Positions 53,501-62,464 of a DNA stretch of 64,000 nt are shown piece by piece. The notes beneath the pieces are model-generated. The model did not search any database and had not been told where the DNA came from. It saw nothing but the letters and a program-made list of their open reading frames with translations. A program made the translations under genes and the position numbers. The first letter of the stretch is position 1, and the number at the start of each line of letters is the position of its first letter. Source of the stretch: Petrolisthes cinctipes (lineage: Eukaryota > Arthropoda > Malacostraca > Decapoda > Porcellanidae). The stretch covers positions 186,001 to 250,000 of the forward strand of contig JAWQEG010001230.1 of NCBI GenBank assembly GCA_033782935.1, written 5' to 3'.

Positions 53501-54386
53501 TGTGTGCATAGATATTCTGTACCAGTTTATATCTCAAATATAGGCTCAAAACACCCAAAAATTCGATATTTTTAGGAAGGAATAACGATATGTACATGCC
53601 TACTCCGTGTTAGAGTATTTTCAAAATACAGGTCCAAAACATGCTCAAAATCGATATTTTAGGTGCCCAAATTCTATATGTGCATGCATCTTATGCACCC
53701 GTTTATATCTCAAATTCAGGCTGAAAACACCCTTAAATTCGGTATTTTTATGTTCTAGAAGCGATCTGTACATCCCTCCTTCTTGCTAGAATGTTTTCAA
53801 GATACAGACCCAAAACATGCTAAAAATCGATATTTTAGATGCCCAATGTCGATATGTGCATGCATCTTCTGTACTGTACCCGTTTATATCTCAAATTCAG
53901 GCTCAAAACACCCGAAAATTCAATATTTTTGTGTCCCTGAAGCGATCTGTAGATGCCTACGCAGTGTTAGAATAATTTCAAAATATTGGCCCAAAACATG
54001 CTAAAAATCGATATTTTAGGTGTCCCAAGTCGTTATGTGCATGGATGTTCTGTACCAGTTTATATCTCAAATTCAGGCTCAAAACACCCGAAAATTCGAT
54101 ATTTTTGGGTCCAAGAAGAGATCTGTACATGCCTACTCAGTGCTAGAATGTTTGCAAAATATAGGCTCAAAACATGCTAAAAATCGATATTTTAGGTGTC
54201 CCAAGTTGATATGTGCATGGATGTTCTGTACCAGTTTATATCTCAAATTTAGGCTCAAAACACCTGAAAATTCGATGTTTTTGGGTCCTAGATGCAATCT
54301 GTATATGCCTACTCCGTGTTTAAGTTTTTTTCAAAATACATGCCCAAAACATGCTGAAAATCGATATTTTAGCTGCTCATAGTCAA
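50595..54386 (+). repeat. Mixed region leading to the SINE insertion
   Basis: About 21.5 monomers. Three carry a 5-bp duplication (CTGTACTGTACCCG at about 51,921, 52,806 and 53,870). The stretch 52,930-53,470 resembles 42,900-43,430, including CTGGTATACATG. One monomer near 53,570 has the odd TTTTTAGGAAGGAATAACG form. No gene seen. Confidence 0.78.
54374..54386. repeat. Probable target-site duplication, left copy
   Basis: TGCTCATAGTCAA, monomer positions 4-16. It pairs with TGCCCAAAGTCGA on the other side of the SINE, 10 of 13 identical. The flanks overlap by 13 monomer positions instead of abutting, which supports a real duplication. Confidence 0.65.
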
Positions 54387-54411
54387 TTTTTTTATTATTT
54401 TTTTTTTTTTT
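54387..54411 (-). other. A-rich 3' tail of the SINE
   Basis: A run of T on the plus strand with two interrupting A's, that is a 25-nt poly(A) with two T's on the SINE strand. It directly abuts the left satellite flank, as expected of target-primed reverse transcription. Confidence 0.88.
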
Positions 54412-54423
54412 CTATACCTCAAC

Positions 54424-54472
54424 CTCGGGACTGTAGGCTGTCAGTAGCCCGTGACTCTTGCGAGGCCCCGAG
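54424..54472. repeat. Inverted repeat near the SINE 3' end
   Basis: CTCGGG (54,424-54,429) and CCCGAG (54,467-54,472), with an inner GGCT/AGCC pair, just inside the A-rich tail. A 3' stem next to the tail is where a partner LINE reverse transcriptase often binds; that role is inferred. Confidence 0.5.
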
Positions 54473-54527
54473 ATTATTGTGTGTCGCACCAGATGAGACA
54501 GTGGAGCTTCGTGGTGATGTTGGTACC

Positions 54528-54599
54528 GTAGCTTCTCTTCTGTCCCACTAGATGACGACACCTTATTTAAACACGTCACTATCATGAGAGAGAAGCTAC
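54528..54599. repeat. Inverted repeat inside the SINE body
   Basis: Perfect 10-bp arms GTAGCTTCTC (54,528-54,537) and GAGAAGCTAC (54,590-54,599) around a 52-bp spacer. In the SINE RNA this could form a long-looped stem. Confidence 0.75.
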
Positions 54600-54762
54600 A
54601 CCGTCACTCACAGCATCTTGTAATATGGTCGGACATCTTCTATGTTGTGAGTTGACGACGATGTAGGGGGTATTTTCTTGACGTGTCGGCGTAGCCAGGG
54701 TATAGTTGACGAACAGCTGGTCCCATCAGATCACCCCGAAAAAATCCCAGACGTTTTCTCGT

Positions 54763-54773
54763 GGACTCGAACT
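54763..54773 (-). promoter_or_regulatory. Pol III B box of the SINE
   Basis: AGTTCGAGTCC on the minus strand, against the consensus GGTTCGANTCC: ten of eleven positions, differing only at the first base. Spacing from the A box is 33 bp, within the tRNA range. Confidence 0.85.
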
Positions 54774-54806
54774 AGGGCCCTTGCCATTTGCAGTCCGTCA
54801 CTCTAT

Positions 54807-54817
54807 CCACTCAGCCA
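54807..54817 (-). promoter_or_regulatory. Pol III A box of the SINE
   Basis: TGGCTGAGTGG on the minus strand, a full match to the general tRNA A-box form TRGCNNAGNGG. It begins five bases from the element's 5' end, as in tRNA genes. Confidence 0.85.
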
Positions 54818-54821
54818 CGCC

Positions 54822-54834
54822 TGCCCAAAGTCGA
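54822..54834. repeat. Probable target-site duplication, right copy
   Basis: TGCCCAAAGTCGA, monomer positions 4-16. Its differences from the left copy (C/T, A/T, G/A) are mostly common monomer variants elsewhere in the array, so either later mutation or gene conversion from neighbouring monomers could explain them. Confidence 0.65.
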
Positions 54835-57544
54835 TATGTGCATGCATCTTCTGTACCCGTTTATATCTCAAATTCAGGCTCAAAACACCCAAAAATTCGG
54901 TATTTTTGGGTCCCGGAAGCGATCTGTGCATGCCTACTCAGTGCTAGAAAAATTTCAAAATATTGGCCCAAAACATGCTAAAAATCGATATTTTAGGTGT
55001 CCAAAGTCGATATGTCCATACATCTTTTGTACCCGTTTATATCCCAAATTCAGGCTCAAAACACCCGAAAATTCGATATTTTTGGGTCCAAGAAGAGATC
55101 TGTACATGCCTACTTAGTGCTAGAATGTTTTCAAAATATAGGCTCAAAACATGCTAATAATCGATATTTTAGGTGTCCCAAGTCGTTATGTGCATGGATG
55201 TTCTGTACCAGTTTATATCTCAAATTTAGGCTCAAAACACCCGAAAATTCGATATTTTTGGGTCCCAGATGCAATCTGTATATGCCTACACCGTGTTTAA
55301 GTATTTTCAAAATACATGCCCAAAACATGCTGAAAATCGATATTTTAGCTGCCGATAGTCAATATGTGCATGCATCTTCAGTACCCGTTTATATCTTAAT
55401 TTCAGGCTCAAAACACCCACAAATTCGATATTTTTGGATCCCAGAAGCGATCTGTACATGCCTACTCGGTGTTAGAGTATTTTCAAAATACTGGCCCAAA
55501 ATATGCTCAAAATCGATATTTTAGGTGCCCATATTCGATAGGTGCATGCATCTTCAGTATCCGTTAATATCTCAAATTCAGGCTCAAAACACCCGAAAAT
55601 TCGATATTTTTGGGTCCCAGAAATGATCTGTACATGCCTACTCAGTGCTAGAATAATTTCAAGATATTGGCCCAAAACAAGCTAAAAATCGATATTTTGG
55701 GTGCCCAAAGTCGAAATATGCATGCATGCTCTGTACCCGTTTATATTTCAAATTCAGGCTCAAAACACCCGAAAATTCGATATTTTTGGATCCGAGAATC
55801 GATCTGTATATGCTTACTCCGTGTTAGAGTATTTTCAAAATACAGGCCCAAAACATGCACAAAATCGATATTTTGGGTGCCCAAAGTCGATATGCGCATT
55901 CATCTACAGTACGCGTTTTTTATATTTCAAATTCAGGCTCAAAACACCCGAAAATTCGATATTTTTGGGTCCCAGAAGCAATCTGTACATGCCTACTCCT
56001 TGCTAGAATGTTTTCAAGATACAGACCCAAAACATGCTTGAAATCGATAATTTAGGTGCAAAAAGTCGATATGTGCATGTATCTTCAGTACCGGTTTACA
56101 TCTCAAATTCAGGCTCAAAACACCCGAAAATTCAATATTTTTGTGTCCCAGAAGCGATCTGTAGATGAATACTCCGTGTTAGAGTACTTTTAAAATACAG
56201 GCCCAAAACATGCTGAAAATTGATATTTTAGGTGCACAAAGTCAATATGTGTATGCATTCTCTGAACCCGGTTATATCTCAAATTCAGGCTCAAAACACC
56301 CGAAAATTCAATATTTGTTGGTCCCAGAAGCGATCTGTACATGCCTACTCGGTGTTAGAGTATTTTCAAAATACAATCCGAAAATATGCTCACGATCGAT
56401 ATTTTAGGTGCCCATAGTCGATATGTGCATGCATCTTTTGTACCCGTTCATATCCCAAATTCATGCTCAAAACACCCGAAAATTCGAAATTTTTGGGTCC
56501 CAGAAGCGATCTGTACATGCCTACTCCGTGTTAGAGAATGTTTTAAAAATACAGGCCCAAAACATGATAAAAATCGATATTTTTGGTGCACAAAGTCGAT
56601 ATGTGCATGCATCTTCTGTACTCGTTTATATCTCAAATTCATGCTCAAAACACTAGAAAATTCGATATTTTTGTGTCCCTGTAGCGATCTGTACATGCCT
56701 ACTCCGTGTTAGAGTATTTTTAAAATACAGGCCCAAAACATGAAGAAAACCGATATTTTACTTGCCCAATGTCAATATGTGTATGTATCTTCTGTACCCG
56801 TTTATATCCCAAATTCAGGCTTGAAACATCCGAAAATTCGATATTTTTTTGTCCCAGAAGCGATCTGTACATGCCTACTCAGTGCTAGAATATTTTCAAC
56901 ATATAGTCCCAAAACATGCTAAAAATCGATATTTTAGGTGCCCGACGTCGATATGTGCAAGCATCTTCTGTACCCGTTTATATTTCAAATTCAGGCTCAA
57001 AACACCCGAAAATTCGATATTTTTGGGTCCCAAATGCAATCTGTACATGCCTACTCCTTGCTAAAATGTTTTCAAGATACAGACCAAAAACATGCTCAAA
57101 ATCGATATATTAGGTGCAAAAAGTCGATATGTGCATGCATCTTCTGTACCCGTTAATATCTCAAATTCAGGCTCAAAACACCCGAAAATTCAATATTTTT
57201 GGGTCCCTGAAACGATCTGTACATGCCTACTCAGTGCTAGAATGTTTTCAAATTATAGGCTCAAAACATGCTAAAAATTGATATTTTAGGTGTCCAAAGT
57301 CGATATGTCATTGCATCTTCTGTACCCGTTTATATCTCAAATTCATGCTCAAAACACCCGAAAATTCGATATTTTTTGGTCCAAGAAGCGATCTGTACAT
57401 GCCTACTCCTTTCTAGAATGTTTTAAAGATACAGAATTAAAACATGCACAAAATCGATATTTTAGGTGCAAAAAGTAGATATGCGCATTTATCTTCAGTA
57501 CTCGTTTATATCTCATATTCAGGCTCAAAACACCCGAAAATTCA
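54835..57544 (+). repeat. Mixed satellite right of the SINE
   Basis: About 15 monomers, resembling the region left of the SINE (for example the GTGCATGGATGTTCTG and CCTAGATGCAATCTG/CCCAGATGCAATCTG forms), so the SINE sits inside one local variant neighbourhood. No gene seen. Confidence 0.8.
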
Positions 57545-59080
57545 ATATTTTTGGGTCCCAGAAACGATCTGTACATGCCTACTCAGTGCGAGAATGTTTT
57601 CAAAATATAGGCTCAAAACATGCTAAAAATCGATATTTTAGGTGTCCAAAGTCGATATGTGGATCCATCTTCTGTACCCGTTTATATCTCAAATTCAGGC
57701 TCAAAACGCCCAAAAATTCGATATTTTTGGGTCCCAGAAGCGATCTGTACATGCCTACTCCGTGTTAGAGCATTTTCAAATACAGGCCCAAAACATGAAG
57801 AAAATCGGTATTTTGGGTGCCCAAAGTCAATATGTGTATACATCTTCTGTACCAGTTTATATCCCAAATTCAGGCTCAAAACACCCGAAAATTCGATATT
57901 TTTGGGTCCCAAAAGCGATCTGTACATGCCTTCTCAGTGCTAGAATATTTTCAAAATATATCCCCAAAACATGCTGTAATCGATATTTTAGGTGCCCAAA
58001 GTCGATATGTGCATGCATCTTCAGTACCCGTTTATATCTCAAATTCAGGCTCAAAACACCCGAAAATTCAATATTTTTGAATCCCAGGAGCGATCTGTAC
58101 ATGCCTACTCAGTGCTAGAATATTTTCAAAATATAGGCCGAAAACATACTAAAAATCGATATTTTGGCTGCAAAAGTCGATATGTGCATGCATCTTCTGT
58201 ACCCGTTTATATCTCAAATTCAGGCTCAAAACACCCAAAAATTCAATATTTTTGGGTCCCAGAAGCGATCTGTACATGCCTACTCCGTGTTAAGTATTTT
58301 CAAAATACAGGCCCAAAACATGCTGAAAATCGATATTTTAGGTGCCCAAAGTCAATATGTGTATGCATCTTCTGTACCCGTTTATATCTCAAATTCAGGC
58401 TCAAAACACAAGAAAATTCGATATTTTTGGGTCTCCGAAGCGATCTGTACATGCCTACTCCGTGTTAAGTATTTTCAAAATACAGGCCCAAAACATGCTG
58501 AAAATCGATATTTTAGGTGCCCAAAGTCAATATGTGTATGCATCTTCTGTACCCGTTTATATCTCAAATTCAGGCTCAAAACACAAGAAAATTCGATATT
58601 TTGGGGTCCCAGAAGCGATCTGTATATGCCTACTCCTTGCTAGAATTTTTTCAAGATACAGACCCAAAACATGATCAAAATCGATATTTTAGGTGCAAAG
58701 AGTCGATATGTGCATGCATCTTCTGTACCTGTTTATATCTCAAATTCAGGCTCAAAACACTCGAAAATTCCATATTTTTGGGTCCCAAAAGCGATCTGTA
58801 CATGCATACTCAGTGCTAGAATTTTTTCAAAATACAGGCCGAAAACATGCTGAAAATCGATATTTTAGGTGTCCAAAGTCGATATGTGCATGCATCTTCT
58901 GTACCCGTTTATATCTCAAATTCAGGCTCAAAACACTCTAAAATTCCATATTTTTGGGTCCCTTAAGCGATCTGTACATGCATACTCAGTGCTAGAATGT
59001 TTTCAAAATACAGGCCCAAAACATGCTGAAAATCGATATTTTATGTGCCCAAAGTCAATATGTGTATGCATCTTCTGTAC
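57545..59080 (+). repeat. Duplicated segment, copy 1 (28-monomer offset)
   Basis: Matches 62,465-64,000 at 4,919-4,920 bp. Diagnostic forms are GTGCGAGAATG, CATGAAGAAAATCGG, CCTTCTCAGTGC, TTGAATCCCAGGAGCG and two TGTTAAGTATTTTC short forms at 58,289 and 58,464. It contains nearly nine monomers. Confidence 0.9.
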
Positions 59081-62000
59081 CCGTGTATATACCTAATTCA
59101 GGTTCAAAACACCAGAAAATTCGATATTTTTGGGTCCCAGAAGCGATCTGTACATGCCTACTCCTTGCTAGAATGTTTTCAAGATACAGACCCAAAACAT
59201 GCTCAAAATCGATATTTTAAGTGCAAAAAGTTTATATGTGCATGCATCTTCTGTACCCGTTTATATCTCAAATTCAGGCTCAAAACTCCGAAAATTCGAT
59301 ATTTTTGGGTCCCTTAAGTAATCTGCACATGCCTACTCAGTGCTAGAATGTTTTTAAAATACAGGTTTAAAACATGCTATAAATCGATATTTTAGGTGTC
59401 CAAAGTCAATATGTGCATGCATCTTCTGTACCCGTTTATATCTCAAATTCAGGCTCAAAACACCCAAAAAATTGGTCTTTTTGTGTCCCTGAAGCGATCT
59501 GTACATGTCTACACCGTGTTTGAGTATTTTCAAGATACAGACCCGAAACATGCTCAAAATCGATATTTTAAGTGCAAAAAGTCGATATGTGCATGCATCT
59601 TCTGTACCCGTTTATATCTCAAATTCAGGCTCAAAACACCCGAAAATTCGATATTTTTGGGTCCCAAAAGCGATCTGTACATGTCTACTCCGTGTTAAAG
59701 TATTTTCAAAATACAGGCCCAAAACATGCTGAAAATCTATATTTTAGGTGCCCAAAGTCAATATGTGTATGCATCTTCTTTACCCGTCTATATCCTAAAT
59801 TCAGGTTCAAAACACCCAAAAATTCGATATTTTTGGGTCCCAGAAGCGATCTGTACATGCCTACTCCGTGTTAAAGTATTTTCAAAATACAGGCTCAAAA
59901 CATGCTGAAAATCTATATTTTAGGTGCCCAAAGTCAATATGTGTGTGCATCTTCTGTACCCGTGTATATCCCAAATTCAGGTTCAAAACACCAGAAAATT
60001 CTGTATTTTTGGGTACCAGAAGCGATTTGTACATGCCTACTCCATGCTAGAATGTTTTCAAGATACAGACCCAAAACATGCTCAAAATCGATATTTTAGG
60101 TGCAAAAAGTCGATATGTGCATGCATCTTCTGTACCCGTTTATATCTCAAATTCAGGCTCAAAACACTGGAAAATTCCATAATTTTGGGTCCCTTAATCG
60201 ATCTGTACATGCATACTCAGTGCTAGAATGTTTTCAAAATATAGGCTAAAAACATGCTAAAAATCGATATTTTAGGTGTCCAAAGTCGATATGTGCATGC
60301 ATCTTCTGTACCCGTTTATATATCAAATTCAGGCTCAAAACACCGAAAATTCGATATTTTTGGGTCCCTTAAGCAATCTGCACATGCCTACTCAGTGATA
60401 GAATGTTTTTAAAAGACAGGCTTAAAACATGCTATAAATCGATATTTTAGGTGTCCAATGTCGATATGTGCATGCATCTTCTGTACCCGTTTATATCTCA
60501 AATTCAGGCTCAAAACACCCAAAAATCGATATTTTTGTGTCTCAGAAGCAATCTGTACATGTCTACACCGTATTTGAGTATTTTCAAAATACAGGCCCAA
60601 AAGATGCTTCAAATCGATATTTTAGGTGCAAAAAGTCAATATGTGTATGCATCTTCTGTACCCGTGTATTACCCTAATTCTGGTTCATAACACCAGAAAA
60701 TTCGATATTTTTGGGTCCCAGAAGCGATCTGTATATGCCTACTCCTTGCTAGAATGTTTTCAAGATACAGACCCAAAACATGCTCAAAATCGATATTTTA
60801 AGTGCAAAAAGTCGATATGTGCATGCATCTTCTGTACCCGTTTATATCTCAAATTCAGGCTCAAAACACCCAAAAAATCGATATTTTTGTGTCCCAGAAG
60901 CGATCTGTACATGCCTACTCCGTGTTAGCGTATTTTCAAAATACAGGCCCAAAACATGCTCAAAATCGATATTTTAGGTGCCCAAAGTCGATATGTGCAT
61001 GCATCTTCTGAATCCGTTTATATCTCAAATTCAGGCTCAAAACCATCGAAAATTCGATATTTTTGGGTCCCAGAAGCGATCTGTACATGCCTACTCCGTG
61101 TTAATGTATTTTCAAAATACAGGCCCAAAACATGCTGAAAATCTATATTTTAGGTGCCCAAAGTCAATATGTGTATGCATCTTCTGTACCCGTCTATATC
61201 ATAGATTCTGGTTCAAAACACCAAAAAATTCGATATTTTTGGGTCCCAGAAGCGATCTGTACATGCCTACTCCTTGCTGGTATGTTTTCAAGATACAGAC
61301 CCAAAACATGCTCAAAATCGATATTTTAGGTGCCCAAAGTCGATATGTGCATGCATCCTCTGTACCCGGTTATATCCCAAATTCTGGCTCAAAACCCCCG
61401 AAAATTCGATATTTTTGGGTCCCAGAAGCGATCTGAACATGTCTACACCGTGTTTGAGTATTTTCAAGATACAGACCCAAAACATGCTCAAAATCGATAT
61501 TTTAAGTGCAAAAAGTCGATATTTGCATGCATTTTCTGTACCCGTTTATATCTCAAATTCAGGCTAAAAAAACACCCGAAAATTCGATATTTTTGTGTCC
61601 CAGAAGTGATCTGTACGTGCATACTCCGTGTTAGAGTGTTTTTAAAATACAGGCCCAAAACATGCTCAAAATCGATATTTTAAGTGCAAAAAGTCGATAT
61701 GTGCATGCATTTTCTGTACCCGTTTATATCCCTAATTCTGGTTCATAACACCAGAAAATTCGATATTTTTGGGTCATAGAAGCGATCTGTACATGCCCAC
61801 TCAGTGCTAGAATATTTTCAAATTATACGCCCAAAACATACTAAAAATCGATATTTTGGGTGCCAAAGTCGATATGTGCATGTATCTTCTGTACCCGTTT
61901 ATATCACAAATTCAGGCTCAAAACACCCAAAAAATCGACATTTTTGTGTCCCAGAAGCGATCTGTACATGTCTACACCGTGTTAGAGTATTTTCAAAATA

Positions 62001-62464
62001 CAGGCCCAAAACATGCTTAAAATCGATATTTTAGGTGTCCAAAGTCGATACGTGCATGCATCTTCTGTACCCGTTAATATCTCAAATTCAGGCTTAAAAC
62101 ACTCAAAAATTCGATATTTTTGGGTCCCAGAAGCGATCTGTACATGCCTACTCCGTGTTAAAGTATTTTCAAAATACAGGCCCAAAACATGCTGAAAATC
62201 TATATTTTAGGTGCCCAAAGTCAATATGTCTATGCATCTTCTGTACCCGTCTATATCATAGATTCTGGTTCAAAACACCCAAAAATTCGATATTTTTGGT
62301 CCCAGAAGCGATCTGTACATGCCTACTCCTTGCTAGAATGTTTTCAAGATACAGACCCAAAACATGCTCAAAATCGATATTATAGGTGCAAAAAGTCGAT
62401 ATGTGCATTCATCCTCTGTAACCGGTTATATCCCAAATTCTGGATCAAAACACCCGAAAATTCG
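59081..62464 (+). repeat. Intervening satellite between the 28-monomer-spaced copies
   Basis: About 19 monomers. The stretch 61,060-61,440 matches 62,117-62,500 at an offset of 1,057 bp, sharing the ATATCATAGATTCTGG form. The parts at 59,099 and 61,807 match the window's left edge. No gene seen. Confidence 0.8.

Larger units (their letters stand above)
1..54386 (+). repeat. 176-bp satellite array, left block (about 309 monomers)
   Basis: Uninterrupted head-to-tail array of one ~176-bp monomer, all in one orientation. I set the monomer start at AGGTGCCC. Landmarks by monomer position are GTCGATATG at 12-20, GTGCATGCAT around 20-29, CTGTACCCG at 33-41, ATTCGATATTTT at 77-88, GGTCCCAGAAGCGATCTG at 91-108, GTATTTTCAAAATAC at 131-145 and AATCGATATTTT at 165-176. 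Adjacent monomers differ at several to many sites. Indels are mostly 1-6 bp, so the register persists throughout. No gene, RNA gene or transposon was seen in this block. Length near one nucleosome plus linker is typical of centromeric and pericentromeric satellites, but that role is inferred. I do not recognise the family by name. Confidence 0.97.
54387..54821 (-). mobile_element. tRNA-derived SINE (435 bp), minus strand
   Basis: The only non-satellite DNA in the window. Read on the minus strand, it starts GGCGTGGCTGAGTGG, a tRNA-like head with an intact Pol III A box and B box 33 bp apart. A body of about 360 bp that I do not recognise follows, then a 25-nt A-rich tail. SINEs are non-autonomous: Pol III transcribes them from the internal promoter and a partner LINE's reverse transcriptase copies them into a nick. 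The head recalls Ser-type tRNAs in the A-box region (GGCTGAGTGG, GGACTGC), and its loop reads CTGCAAA, but no cloverleaf forms: T-stem and acceptor pairing are lost. It interrupts one monomer, with an imperfect 13-bp duplication at the edges. No open frame in it looks real. The partner LINE is unknown. Confidence 0.88.

Noticed and set aside
1..54386. Other transposable elements, rRNA or histone repeats within the array
   Set aside because: I read through the window and every stretch outside 54,387-54,821 aligns to the monomer in the expected phase. No foreign segment longer than a few bases was seen.
54574..54802. CGTCACT repeated three times in the SINE as a regulatory repeat
   Set aside because: Three 7-bp matches at irregular spacing, one inside the tRNA-like head. 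This is close to chance in 435 bp.
54763..54821. A functional tRNA gene (Cys- or Ser-like) on the minus strand
   Set aside because: The A and B boxes and a CTGCAAA loop are present, but T-stem pairing is broken, no 3' acceptor strand complements GGCGTGG, and a long body with an A tail follows. This is a SINE head.
54678..55117. Open frames crossing the SINE and its right flank
   Set aside because: They join SINE sequence to satellite in arbitrary frames. SINEs do not encode protein, and the distal part is the standard satellite translation.
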